From positions 2,031,285 to 2,095,284 of the forward strand of contig NZ_LR732469.1 of the NCBI RefSeq assembly GCF_902506425.1: 64,000 bases of DNA, written 5' to 3'. Below, piece after piece: positions 36,993 to 45,384 of this stretch (position 1 is the first letter of the stretch; each line of letters starts with the position of its first letter). This DNA is from Novosphingobium sp. 9U (GTDB taxonomy: Bacteria > Pseudomonadota > Alphaproteobacteria > Sphingomonadales > Sphingomonadaceae). The position numbers and the translations under genes were made by a program. The notes beneath the pieces were generated by a model. The model was not told the origin of the DNA. It saw nothing but the letters and a program-made list of their open reading frames with translations, and made no database searches.

Positions 36993-37010
36993 GTTGCAAC
37001 ATGTTACAAC
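36993..37010. promoter_or_regulatory. 18-bp palindromic operator candidate before the MerC-domain gene
   Basis: GTTGCAACATGTTACAAC is a perfect palindrome except for one base pair, ending 19 bases before the ATG. Length and symmetry suit a Fur-family dimer site (Zur, for instance). The downstream gene encodes a MerC-domain membrane protein with a metal-type CxxxC motif, which supports a metal-responsive role. It lies between divergent genes and could affect ctaA too. Confidence 0.5.
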
Positions 37011-37029
37011 GTCACATATCTGGATCTCC

Positions 37030-37401
37030 ATGCCCCGCGCCCTTTCCTCGATTCGCGACCGCTTGGACAGCGCCGGCGTCCTGCTCTCCGGGCTGTGCGC
37101 GGTGCATTGCATCCTGGGCGTCGTGCTCGTCGGCGTGCTGGGCCTGGGCGGCCAGGTGCTGCTGGCGCCGGAGATCCACCGCATCGGGCTGGGATTTGCC
37201 GTCGTGATCGGCTTCGTGTCGCTCGGCTTCGGCGTGCGGCGGCATGGCCGGATCGAGCCGCTGGTGCTCGGCGCCGCTGGCTTGTCGCTGATGACCGCGG
37301 GGCTGTTCGTCGGCCACGGCGTGCCCGAGGCGGTGCTGACCATCGGCGGCGTCACGCTGGTGGCGCTTGCCCATATCCGGAACTTGCACAAGCCATCCTG
37401 A
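37030..37401 (+). CDS. MerC-domain small membrane protein
   Basis: A 123-aa protein with four hydrophobic segments and the paired-cysteine motif CAVHC in TM1 that marks MerC-type mercury/metal transporters. No mer operon is present, so mercury resistance is unlikely. Stand-alone MerC-domain proteins in alphaproteobacteria tend to be metal-regulated, and the palindrome directly upstream fits. The ATG at 37030 is chosen because it begins the conserved region just after the operator. Confidence 0.8.
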   Translation: MPRALSSIRDRLDSAGVLLSGLCAVHCILGVVLVGVLGLGGQVLLAPEIHRIGLGFAVVIGFVSLGFGVRRHGRIEPLVLGAAGLSLMTAGLFVGHGVPEAVLTIGGVTLVALAHIRNLHKPS

Positions 37402-37419
37402 GCGCTATGCGCTGAGCGC

Positions 37420-38430
37420 ATGACCGCTCAACTGCAGCTCCCCCCGCTCAACCTCGTCGTCAATGGCGAGCCGCGCCGCATCGCGCCAGGTGCCTCGATC
37501 GCCGACCTCGTCGCCAGCCTCGATCTCGATCCCAGGAAAGTCGCCGTCGAGCGCAATGCGGTGATCGTGCCCCGCTCGACGCTGGCCGAAGTGACGCTGG
37601 CCGACGGCGACACGCTGGAAATCGTTCACTTCGTCGGCGGCGGAGATGCTGTCGCAGCGCCCGAAGACACCTGGTCCGTGGCGGGCCGCACCTTCCGCTC
37701 ACGGCTGATCGTCGGCACCGGCAAGTACAAGGACTTTGCCCAGAACGCTGCCGCGCTGGAAGCGAGCGGGGCCGAGATCGTCACGGTCGCGGTGCGCCGG
37801 GTCAACGTGTCGGACCCGAAGGCGCCGATGCTGACCGACTTCATCGACCCCAAGAAGGTCACCTACCTGCCCAATACCGCCGGCTGCTTCAACGCCGAGG
37901 ACGCCATCCGCACCTTGCGCCTGGCGCGTGAGGCGGGCGGTTGGGACCTGGTAAAACTGGAAGTGCTGGGCGAGGCGCGCACGCTCTATCCGAACATGCG
38001 CGAGACGCTGGCCGCCACGGAAGTGCTGGCCAAGGACGGCTTCCTGCCAATGGTGTACTGCGTCGACGATCCGATCGCCGCCAAGCAGCTGGAGGACGCG
38101 GGTGCCGTTGCCGTCATGCCCTTGGGCGCGCCGATCGGCTCGGGACTCGGAATCCAGAACCGGGTGACGATCCGCCTGATCGTCGAAGGTGCCAAGGTTC
38201 CGGTGCTGGTCGACGCTGGCGTCGGTACTGCGTCCGACGCGGCCGTGGCGATGGAGCTGGGTTGCGACGGCGTGTTGATGAACACCGCGATCGCCGAGGC
38301 CAAGGACCCGATTCGCATGGCGCGCGCCATGCGCCTGGCAGTGGAGGGCGGGCGCGAAGCCTACCGTGCGGGCCGGATGGCGACTCGCAAGTACGCCGAT
38401 CCCTCCAGTCCGCTCGCCGGCCTGATCTGA
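37420..38430 (+). CDS. thiG: Fused sulfur carrier ThiS and thiazole synthase ThiG
   Basis: A 336-aa fusion. Residues about 10-75 are ThiS-like ([20 protein letters not shown]) and end in VHFVGGG, the Gly-Gly tail normally thiocarboxylated at its free C-terminus. Residues about 83-336 are complete Thi[12 protein letters not shown] with the Schiff-base lysine, [31 protein letters not shown] and [14 protein letters not shown]. ThiG forms the thiazole phosphate of thiamin from DXP, dehydroglycine and ThiS-COSH. Fused ThiS-ThiG entries occur in other alphaproteobacteria; how an internal Gly-Gly serves as sulfur donor is unclear. No other thi gene is near. Confidence 0.93.
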   Translation: MTAQLQLPPLNLVVNGEPRRIAPGASIADLVASLDLDPRKVAVERNAVIVPRSTLAEVTLADGDTLEIVHFVGGGDAVAAPEDTWSVAGRTFRSRLIVGTGKYKDFAQNAAALEASGAEIVTVAVRRVNVSDPKAPMLTDFIDPKKVTYLPNTAGCFNAEDAIRTLRLAREAGGWDLVKLEVLGEARTLYPNMRETLAATEVLAKDGFLPMVYCVDDPIAAKQLEDAGAVAVMPLGAPIGSGLGIQNRVTIRLIVEGAKVPVLVDAGVGTASDAAVAMELGCDGVLMNTAIAEAKDPIRMARAMRLAVEGGREAYRAGRMATRKYADPSSPLAGLI

Positions 38431-38434
38431 CCGG

Positions 38435-38463
38435 GCGGGCCTTCAGACCGGAAGGCCCGCTTT
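38435..38463 (+). terminator. Intrinsic terminator after thiSG
   Basis: A perfect 10-bp stem GCGGGCCTTC-agaccg-GAAGGCCCGC followed by TTT, starting four bases after the stop. The T-run is short. It also lies at the 3' end of the convergent small gene. Confidence 0.75.
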
Positions 38464-38641
38464 AGCGCATCACGTGACGTTCCTCGTCACGACGGATATC
38501 CTCGCGCACTTGGCGGGCGCTGTCTTGCGAGAGCTGGTCGAGGTGCCTGCCGCGCTTGCGGTACTGAAGCGTGGCGTAAAGGATCGCCAGACCCAGGATG
38601 ATCGGACCGCCGATCACCACGAATGCCCAAAGTAATTCCAT
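38462..38641 (-). CDS. Small single-pass membrane protein, 59 aa
   Basis: A reading frame too short for usual gene-length cut-offs but well supported. The ATG at 38641 follows GGAGAG at good spacing. The N-terminus is hydrophobic (LLWAFVVIGGPIILGLAILY, residues 3-22), and a highly charged cytoplasmic tail follows (QYRKRGRHLDQLSQ, REDIRRDEERH). Stop TAA at 38462-38464. It converges on the thiSG terminator. No family is recognised; the layout is that of a small regulatory or complex-associated membrane protein. Confidence 0.7.
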   Translation of the reverse strand: MELLWAFVVIGGPIILGLAILYATLQYRKRGRHLDQLSQDSARQVREDIRRDEERHVMR

Positions 38642-38831
38642 GTTCTCTCTCCACTTACGGGTGGCGGTTCACAAAGGAGAACTCTTGCGTGGACTGAAGC
38701 GTTCCGGGCGTCATCGGCCCCCAAGTGCATGGTTAACGCAATCGCAAGCCTGTTGTGGTGATCTTTGGACGACGGGAAAGGACAGGCAGGTCCTTCCTCG
38801 TCAGCAACACCCGACAGGGGGAACCAGCGAC

Positions 38832-39359
38832 ATGAGCCGAACCGGAACCGCGAGCCTGACCATCAGCGAACTGCGCGAGTTCGCCGAGTTCACCCCTTGC
38901 GAGCAGCGCTACATCAAGCGCAGCCTCGACGTCGGGCTTGGCCGTCGGGACGCGTTCAAGCTGTGGGCGCGCAGCGATGACGAGGCTGCTTCGATCCGCC
39001 GCCAGTACATCGCCTACCAGGACCTGAGGCCCATGCGCGCGATGCTGCATGACGGCGACGGACTCGACGGATCGGGCGATTTCTTCGCCAAGCTGGTGCG
39101 GGTGACGACCTTCGACTTGGCGCAGGGACGGCTTGCGAGCTTTCCCGCCTATCGGTTCCTCTACGAACGGCTGCTCGGTGCGTGGTCGCGGCCCTGGCTT
39201 CCGGGTGCATTCTGCGGCGCCGCGGCGCTGCCCCAGATTGCGCCACCACGGCGCAAGCTGCTGCTGCACTCGATCAGCGAAGCCGCTGCGACCGCCCCAG
39301 GCTGGTCCGACCGCGAGCCGAGCTTTTATCCCGAGTGGATCGAGAAGGAAGCCGCCTGA
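38832..39359 (+). CDS. Conserved-looking protein of unknown function
   Basis: A 175-aa soluble protein starting MSRTGTASLTISEL. It is rich in Arg and aromatic residues, with helical segments (LREFAEFTPCEQRYIKRSLD) and no signal peptide or membrane segment. Codon usage and GC at third positions match the neighbours, and the opposite frames look like shadows. The in-frame extension to 38598 is less likely. I recognise no domain. The 190-base gap before it holds no clear element. Confidence 0.6.
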   Translation: MSRTGTASLTISELREFAEFTPCEQRYIKRSLDVGLGRRDAFKLWARSDDEAASIRRQYIAYQDLRPMRAMLHDGDGLDGSGDFFAKLVRVTTFDLAQGRLASFPAYRFLYERLLGAWSRPWLPGAFCGAAALPQIAPPRRKLLLHSISEAAATAPGWSDREPSFYPEWIEKEAA

Positions 39360-39450
39360 GCGCCACGCCGTCTTCCCATCGTCACGATTGCGCGCGACAC
39401 TCCCAGTAAAGCGAGGCTTCGCCCTCGCGCGATGAGGGAAGGCAGGCCGT

Positions 39451-40437
39451 ATGTTCCGTTCCATCCTGATGCTCGCTGCTGCGGGTATGTCGCTCCTTTC
39501 AGGCAGCCTATCGGCGCGCGAGATCGTGCTGACCAACGACGATGGCCTGACCAGCAACGTCGTCGCCGTCTACAAGGCTCTGAAGGCCGCCGGGCACGAC
39601 GTCGTCGTCGCGGTGCCCTGCACCAACCAGAGCGGCATGAGCGCGGCGATCCGCTTCTCGCGCCCGATTGGGGCCTTGACCGCCGATTGCCGCAACGGCG
39701 CCGCCAAGGCTGGCGCTCCCGGAGCGGGCGCGATGACCCGCGAAGGTCTGGGCCCAGACTTCTTCTATGTCGACGGCACGCCGGCAATGGCCATGCTCTA
39801 CGGCGTCGACGTCGTCGGCGCGCGGCGCTGGGGGCATGATCCCGACCTCGTGCTGTCCGGGCCAAACGAAGGACAGAACCTGGGCGCGATTGTGATCGCC
39901 TCCGGCACCGTCGGTAACGCCGAGACCGCGGTGCTGCGCGGCATCCCCGCCGTAGCGCTGAGCGCCGGGGCGGGTACCACCGGCACGCCCACGGACCCGC
40001 TGGGCAACCCGGCTTCCGCGCCGATCGGCGCGCTGACCGCCAAGCTCGTCGCCGCGCTAGATGCGAGCGCCAAAGGTAGGCCGCTGCTGCCGGCCGGGCT
40101 CGCCCTCAACGTCAACTATCCCGATAAGCCTGAGGGCGCTCGCTGGCGGCTGACACGCGTCGGCACCTGGAATGCGCACAAGGTGCGCTTTGTCGAGAGC
40201 CTGTCCAAGGATGCGACGCCGCTGATGCGCCAGGCGGCGCAGGCACGCGGGGTGAGCTTGCCCGATCAGCCAGGCGTTGCGTTGTCGGCCAACGAGGTGG
40301 CACCGACGCCGGAGCAGCGGGACGACGAGGCGGTCGCGAACAAGTCCGATATCACCGTGAGCCCGCTACAGGCAGGGTATGGCGCGGCAGACGGTCAGCA
40401 GGTGGCGGCAAGGTTGGCGGGCTTGTTCAAGAAGTGA
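39451..40437 (+). CDS. Exported SurE-family 5'/3'-nucleotidase
   Basis: A 328-aa protein. A signal peptide (residues 1-22, LSGSLSAREIV) is followed by a SurE domain: IVLTNDDGLTSN with the metal-binding Asp pair (30/31), VPCTNQSGMSAAI, FYVDGTPAMAM, and LVLSGPNEGQNLGAIVIASGTVGNAE. SurE is usually cytoplasmic and dephosphorylates nucleoside monophosphates. The exported form, with extra loops and a longer C-terminus, is likely a periplasmic phosphatase scavenging phosphate or nucleosides. The ATG at 39451 is preceded by a GAGGGAAGG site. Confidence 0.88.
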   Translation: MFRSILMLAAAGMSLLSGSLSAREIVLTNDDGLTSNVVAVYKALKAAGHDVVVAVPCTNQSGMSAAIRFSRPIGALTADCRNGAAKAGAPGAGAMTREGLGPDFFYVDGTPAMAMLYGVDVVGARRWGHDPDLVLSGPNEGQNLGAIVIASGTVGNAETAVLRGIPAVALSAGAGTTGTPTDPLGNPASAPIGALTAKLVAALDASAKGRPLLPAGLALNVNYPDKPEGARWRLTRVGTWNAHKVRFVESLSKDATPLMRQAAQARGVSLPDQPGVALSANEVAPTPEQRDDEAVANKSDITVSPLQAGYGAADGQQVAARLAGLFKK

Positions 40438-40457
40438 GCCGAGAGGGCCGCGGGTGG

Positions 40458-40551
40458 CCTTCGACAGACTCAGGCCGGGCGATGTCGGGGTACACGGCGC
40501 CGACACAGTCGAAGGCGTTTTACTTCCACACCGCCTGGGCTGAGCTTGTCG
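40458..40551. repeat. Inverted repeat of the ccttcgacagactcag type
   Basis: Left arm CCTTCGACAGACTCAGG (40458-40474) and right arm CCTGGGCTGAGCTTGTCG (40534-40551) are inexact inverse copies. They fill the gap between the SurE-type gene and the convergent acyl-CoA ligase gene. The family differs from the CTCTCCCC palindromes. Confidence 0.6.
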
Positions 40552-40589
40552 TACGTCGCCAGCCTCTGGTGCGGCCAAGCCAGCCCCGC

Positions 40590-42395
40590 TCACCGATACA
40601 GCGCATCCAGCCGCTCGCCATAGCGTGCCTTGATCTTGTGACGGCGGATCTTCAGGCTCGGCGTCATTTCTTCGTTCTCGATCCCGAACGCCTCGTCGGC
40701 AAAGGCGAAGCGGCGGACCTTCTCGATCACCGAGAGGTCGGTGTTCACCCGGTCCACTGCAGCGCGCACGGCGGCGGCGAATGCGGGGTTGTCCTGGACG
40801 GTCGCAAGATCGGCACCGTGCTCCTTCGCCCAGCCCTCGGCCCATTCGCGATCGGGCACGATCAGGCCGACGACGTAGGGGCGCTGGTCGCCCGTCACCA
40901 TGGCCTGGCCGATCTCGGGCTGGAGCGTCAGCATCGATTCGACCTTCTGGGGCGAGACGTTGTCGCCCTTGTCGTTGACGATCATGTCCTTCTTGCGGTC
41001 GGTGATGCGGATGCGGCCCTTGGCATCGAACTCGCCGATGTCGCCGGTGTGCAGCCAGCCGTCGTGCAGCACCGCTTCGCTCGCGCCGGGGTTGTCCCAG
41101 TAGCCGTGCATGACCAATTCGCCGCCCACCAGGATCTCGCCATCTTCGGCAATGCGCACCTGGACGCCGGGCAACGGCGGACCGACGGTGTCCATGGCGA
41201 TGCCGGCGGCGGGCCGGTTGCAGCTGATCACCGGCCCCGATTCGGTCTGGCCATACCCCTGCAGCAGCATGACGCCGATCGTCTCGAAGAAGGTGCCGAT
41301 CTCGGGATTGAGCGGAGCGCCGCCGGAGACCAGCGCCTTCAACCGCCCGCCGAACTTGGCGCGGATCTTGGGCCGCAGCGTCGGTGCGAGCAGCAGGTCC
41401 ATCGCCCGGTCGCCCAGCCCGCTCTTGCCCGTGGCGGAGCGGCTGGCGATGCCCACCGCCTTGCCCATCAGCCACGCCGCGGCGCCACCCTGCTTCTCCG
41501 CCTGCTTGATGATGCGCATCCGGAGAACCTCGAACAGGCGAGGCACCACGACCATCAGCGTGGGGCGCGTCTCCTCGATATTGGCGGCGAGCTTCTCCAG
41601 GCTTTCGGCGTAGAAGATCTGGCCACCCAGGCCGATCGGGACGAACTGGCCGGCGGTATGCTCGTAGGCATGGCTGAGCGGCAGGAACGAGAGCATCGCC
41701 TCGTCGTCGCTCCAACCGAAATCCTCGTCGATCACCTGCGCGACGCCGCACAAGTTGGTCAGGATCATGCCATGGTGCTGGCGCACCCCACGCGGTGCGC
41801 CGCCGGTGCCGCTGGTGTAGATGATGCAGGCGAGGTCTTCGCGGTGGACCCCAGCCATCCGCGCCTCGACTGCTGCGAGGGCGGCCGTGGCGTCGCCCTG
41901 AACGAGCGCGGACCAGTCATGAACGGCGAACCGCCCCTGCCCTGCACGCAGTGGCTCGAGCCCGATCACGTGGTCGCAGCAGTCGCTCTTGATCACCGCC
42001 GGCAGGAGCGGGCCAGCCAGCTTGGCGCTGGATACGATCACCGCGCGCGCACCCGAGTTCTGCAGGACGTGCAGGTGATCGCGCGTGGTGTTGGTGGTGT
42101 AAGCTGGCACGGTGACGCAGCCCGCCGCCATGATCGCCAGATCCGCGATGCACCACTCGGGGCGGTTCTCCGAGACGATCGCCACGCGCTCGCCGGGCTT
42201 GAGGCCCAGGGCCAGCAGGTGCTCCGCCACCAGGCAGACACGGCGGGCGGTCTCCTCCCAGCTGATAGCCTGCCACACACCGTCGCGCTTCGTGCGCAGG
42301 AACGGCTTGGGGCCAAGCGCGTCGGCGCGGCGCAGGAACAGGCTGACGAGGTTGCGCGCCTCGGCGAAGTCGCTCAGCTGCATGCCGGCCGGCAT
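40590..42395 (-). CDS. AMP-forming long-chain acyl-CoA synthetase
   Basis: A 601-aa member of the ANL superfamily that activates fatty acids through acyl-AMP to acyl-CoA. Motifs: IIYTSGTGGAPRGV (P-loop, with Gly/Arg replacing the usual Thr/Lys of SGTTGxPKG), LPLSHAYEHTAGQ, LLQGYGQTESGP, DGWLHTGDIGEFD, and ITDRKKDMIVNDKGDNVSPQ with SLKIRRHKI near the C-terminus. The layout matches FadD15/long-chain FACS rather than acetyl-CoA synthetase. The ATG at 42395 follows AGAGGAG. It lies 17 bases after ggt on the same strand. Confidence 0.9.
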   Translation of the reverse strand: MPAGMQLSDFAEARNLVSLFLRRADALGPKPFLRTKRDGVWQAISWEETARRVCLVAEHLLALGLKPGERVAIVSENRPEWCIADLAIMAAGCVTVPAYTTNTTRDHLHVLQNSGARAVIVSSAKLAGPLLPAVIKSDCCDHVIGLEPLRAGQGRFAVHDWSALVQGDATAALAAVEARMAGVHREDLACIIYTSGTGGAPRGVRQHHGMILTNLCGVAQVIDEDFGWSDDEAMLSFLPLSHAYEHTAGQFVPIGLGGQIFYAESLEKLAANIEETRPTLMVVVPRLFEVLRMRIIKQAEKQGGAAAWLMGKAVGIASRSATGKSGLGDRAMDLLLAPTLRPKIRAKFGGRLKALVSGGAPLNPEIGTFFETIGVMLLQGYGQTESGPVISCNRPAAGIAMDTVGPPLPGVQVRIAEDGEILVGGELVMHGYWDNPGASEAVLHDGWLHTGDIGEFDAKGRIRITDRKKDMIVNDKGDNVSPQKVESMLTLQPEIGQAMVTGDQRPYVVGLIVPDREWAEGWAKEHGADLATVQDNPAFAAAVRAAVDRVNTDLSVIEKVRRFAFADEAFGIENEEMTPSLKIRRHKIKARYGERLDALYR

Positions 42396-42412
42396 TGGCA
42401 CTCCTCTCGATC

Positions 42413-44212
42413 TTATTCGTGGGCGCCGTTCAGTTCGTTGACGCGCCGGTTGATTACCGTGACGTGGCCGCCCGTGTCCATCGCCACGCCTTCGCTGCGT
42501 GGATCGGCGGCACCGACCCAGCGCCCGTCGACGTACTCGATCGCGTTCGCCTTGAGGCCGAGCGGCGCCACCTTCAGCGTCTCGCCAAGCGCTGCAAGCT
42601 GCGGCAGCATGGCGGCAAGCTCAGTCCCTTCCTCGATCACGCCGCCCTTGCTGCCGGGCGCGAAGACCAGGCCCATGGCGATCGCGTCCTGCGCGCTCAT
42701 GTTCCAGTCGAGGACGCCGATCAGCGCCTTGGCGACCTGGCAGATGATCGTCGACCCGCCCGCCGCGCCGATCGCGAGGCGGACCTTGCCGTCGGGGCCA
42801 TAGACGATCGTCGGCGCCATCGAGCTGCGCGGGCGCTTGCCGCGCTCGACCCGGTTGGCGACCAGATAGCCGTCCTTCGCTGGCGCCGCATCGAAGTCCG
42901 GCAGCTCGTTGTTGAGCATGTACCCGTCGACGGCGATGCCCGAGCCGAAGTAGCCGTTGATCGTGGTCGTGACCGTCACGACCTCCCCCCGGGCGTCCGC
43001 GACGCTGAGGTGCGTGGTGCCGGGATCGTCCTTGAAGGCTACTCGCTTGCGCTCCAGCGCGCCCTGAGGCTTGCCAGGTTCGATATTCGCCAGGCTGTGG
43101 CCTTCGCTGATCAGCGCGGAACGGCTCGCCAGGTAGGTCGGGTCGAGCAGGCCCGATACGGGGACCTGCACGAAGTCGGGATCGCCGATGTACATGTCGC
43201 GATCGGCATAGGCGAGGCGCTCCGACTCGGCGAGCAGGTGCCAGGCGACCGGCGAATTGCGCCCGAGCTTGGCCATGTCGAAGCGTTCGAGCTGCTTCAG
43301 GATCATCAGCACGGTAATCCCCCCGGACGAGGGCGGGCCCATGCCGCAGATCTTGTAGACGCGGTACATGGCGCAGATCGGCGCGCGATCCCTGGCGCGG
43401 TAGCTGCCCACATCCTGCGCAGTGATCGGCGAGGGACGTGGCGTAGTGCCGGAGAGCGCGCCGGCAATCCTGGCGGCCGAGTCGCCGCGATAGAACGGCT
43501 CCGCGCCTTCCTTGGCGATCCGCTCCAGCGTTTGCGCGAACAGGGGCACGCGCATCGTGCTGCCCGCTGCCACGGGTTGCGCGCCATTGGGGAAGTAGGT
43601 CTGTCGGGCCCAACCGGTGACGTGCCGGCCGTACAGGTCCAATCCGTTGTGCATCCGCGCCGACACCGCGAAGCCGTCGCGAGCCAGGCGGATGGCAGGC
43701 GCAAACAAGTCCGCCCAAGGCAACTTGCCGAAACGAACATGCGCACTCGCCATCGTCGCCAGAGCGCCGGGCACGCCCGCGCTGCGTGCGCCCGTCTGCA
43801 ACTCGCGCGAGGGCAGCGGCTTGCCGTCTGGTCCCAGGAACCAGTCGGGCGTGGCCGCCGCGGGCGCAGCCTCGCGACCGTCCAGCGTGGTGAGTGCTCC
43901 CGACGCATCGGTCCGCACGTAGAACATGCCGCCGCCGATGCCCGAGTTCTGCGGCTCGACCACGTTCAGCACCAGCATCGTCGCGATCGCCGCATCGGTA
44001 GCGCTGCCGCCCTTGCGCAGGATCTCGACGCCGGCCGCCGCCGCCCGCGGATCGGCAGCGCTGACGATGCCCTCGCCAGGGCGCGAGGGCGCCTCGACGC
44101 CGACACGCGACGGAGCGGTCGTGGCACAGGCAGGTAGCAGGAGCGCGCCGGCAAGGGCGAGCAGGCGGTGCGATAAAGGTGTCGGAGCCATCGCGCCCGA
44201 CGCTATTCGCAT
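42413..44212 (-). CDS. ggt: Gamma-glutamyltransferase
   Basis: A 599-aa N-terminal-nucleophile hydrolase that cleaves glutathione and gamma-glutamyl compounds in the periplasm. The N-terminus has a lipobox-like ALLLPACA (Cys29). The autoprocessing site is in DPGTTHLSVADARG near residue 397, whose Thr becomes the N-terminal nucleophile of the small subunit. GYMLNNELPDF and the SSMAPTIVYGPDG oxyanion region follow. The start at 44212 has a GAGG site and overlaps pyrD by ten bases; 44191 is an alternative. Confidence 0.94.
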   Translation of the reverse strand: MRIASGAMAPTPLSHRLLALAGALLLPACATTAPSRVGVEAPSRPGEGIVSAADPRAAAAGVEILRKGGSATDAAIATMLVLNVVEPQNSGIGGGMFYVRTDASGALTTLDGREAAPAAATPDWFLGPDGKPLPSRELQTGARSAGVPGALATMASAHVRFGKLPWADLFAPAIRLARDGFAVSARMHNGLDLYGRHVTGWARQTYFPNGAQPVAAGSTMRVPLFAQTLERIAKEGAEPFYRGDSAARIAGALSGTTPRPSPITAQDVGSYRARDRAPICAMYRVYKICGMGPPSSGGITVLMILKQLERFDMAKLGRNSPVAWHLLAESERLAYADRDMYIGDPDFVQVPVSGLLDPTYLASRSALISEGHSLANIEPGKPQGALERKRVAFKDDPGTTHLSVADARGEVVTVTTTINGYFGSGIAVDGYMLNNELPDFDAAPAKDGYLVANRVERGKRPRSSMAPTIVYGPDGKVRLAIGAAGGSTIICQVAKALIGVLDWNMSAQDAIAMGLVFAPGSKGGVIEEGTELAAMLPQLAALGETLKVAPLGLKANAIEYVDGRWVGAADPRSEGVAMDTGGHVTVINRRVNELNGAHE

Positions 44213-45240
44213 CCCACCGCCTCGGCAATGGAGCCGAACCCGTCGCGCCGCATAAGCCGCTCCAATCCCTCGCAGATGCGCCGGGCGATGCCGGGCCCTT
44301 CGTAGACCATGGCGGAGTAGAGCTGCACCAGGCTGGCGCCGGCGAGGATGCGCTGCCAGGCGTCCTCGGCCGTGGCGATGCCGCCGACACCGACGAGCGG
44401 GACCGCGCCGCCGGTCGCCTTGCGGAAATCGCGCAATCGTTGCAGTGCCGTGGCCTTCAGCGGCGCTCCCGAGAGCCCCCCAGCCTCACCGGCATGGACC
44501 GACCGGAGCGGTGGACGCGCGATCGTCGTGTTGGACACGATCAGCGCGTCCAGCTGCCGGTCGAGCGCAACGCCCGCGATGTCGTCGATGTCGGCCGCTT
44601 CCAGATCAGGCGCGACCTTCAAGAACACCGGCACATTGCAGCCAGGCTCCGAGCGTTCGGCGAGGACGGCGTCGAGCAGCGCTTCGAGCGCGCCCTTGTC
44701 CTGCAGCGCCCGCAGCCCCGGAGTGTTGGGCGAGGATATGTTGATCGTCACATAGTCCGCCAGCGGCGCCACCTGGCGGAACGCCGTGCGGTAGTCTGCG
44801 ACACGGTCGTCCGAGTCCTTGTTGGCGCCGATGTTGATGCCGACGACGCCGGCCTTCCGGTCGCGCCCGGCCAGCCGATCCACCGCTGCGCCGACCCCGC
44901 CGTTGTTGAAGCCCATGCGATTGATAACGGCGCGATCCTCGACCAGCCGGAACAGCCGCGGCTTCGGATTGCCGGCTTGTGGCCGCGGCGTCAGCGTGCC
45001 GACCTCCACCGAGCCGAACCCCAGCCGCAGCAGCGCGGCCGCAGCAACCGCGTCCTTGTCGAAGCCCGCGGCCATCCCCACCGGATTGGAGAAGTGCAGG
45101 CCGGCCACACGCATCGCCAGTCTGCCGGGCGCTGCGGGAATGGCGCGCTGCGGCATGAACGAGAGCGAACGCAACGCAAGTCCATGCGCACGTTCCGGAT
45201 CGAGTTGGAACAGCAGCGGGCGCAGGACGGAATAGGACAT
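44203..45240 (-). CDS. pyrD: Dihydroorotate dehydrogenase (quinone), class 2
   Basis: A 345-aa FMN enzyme of pyrimidine synthesis that passes electrons to membrane quinone. The N-terminal helices (LRPLLFQLDPERAHGLALR) are the class 2 quinone tunnel. FMN and substrate blocks: NPVGMAAGFDKD, GFGSVEVGTLTPRPQ, INRMGFNNGG, VTINISSPNTPGLR, VSNTTIARP and LVQLYSAMVYEGP. The catalytic Ser lies in NISSPNT. It is followed by ggt with a ten-base overlap. Confidence 0.97.
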   Translation of the reverse strand: MSYSVLRPLLFQLDPERAHGLALRSLSFMPQRAIPAAPGRLAMRVAGLHFSNPVGMAAGFDKDAVAAAALLRLGFGSVEVGTLTPRPQAGNPKPRLFRLVEDRAVINRMGFNNGGVGAAVDRLAGRDRKAGVVGINIGANKDSDDRVADYRTAFRQVAPLADYVTINISSPNTPGLRALQDKGALEALLDAVLAERSEPGCNVPVFLKVAPDLEAADIDDIAGVALDRQLDALIVSNTTIARPPLRSVHAGEAGGLSGAPLKATALQRLRDFRKATGGAVPLVGVGGIATAEDAWQRILAGASLVQLYSAMVYEGPGIARRICEGLERLMRRDGFGSIAEAVGCE

Positions 45241-45346
45241 ATCAGCCGCTTACCCGCAAAGCGCGCTCCGGCTCAATGGTGTGGCTTGGGGAACACTGTT
45301 CCACCCATGCTTTCAGGGGATTGATCCAAAAAGGACCGCATGTCCC

Positions 45347-45363
45347 CATTTCGTGCCGAAATG
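45347..45363. promoter_or_regulatory. Inverted repeat over the -35 region of the SUF leader promoter
   Basis: CATTTCG-TGC-CGAAATG, 7-bp perfect arms with a 3-base spacer. It covers the -35 position of the promoter whose -10 is at 45373-45378. This is classic operator placement. The bound regulator is unknown; an Fe-S or peroxide responder would suit the operon. Confidence 0.5.
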
Positions 45364-45378
45364 TCGCGTTTCTACAAT
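45350..45378 (+). promoter_or_regulatory. Candidate promoter for the SUF leader/small RNA
   Basis: The -10 TACAAT (45373-45378) is close to consensus. A 17-base spacer puts TTCGTG (45350-45355) at -35, a poor match overlapped by the inverted repeat, suggesting activator or repressor control. Transcription would start near 45385. Confidence 0.5.
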
Positions 45379-45384
45379 TAATGG

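Noticed and set aside
37030..37401. Mercury resistance gene
   Set aside because: Only a MerC-type membrane domain is present; no merR, merA, merT or merP is in the vicinity.
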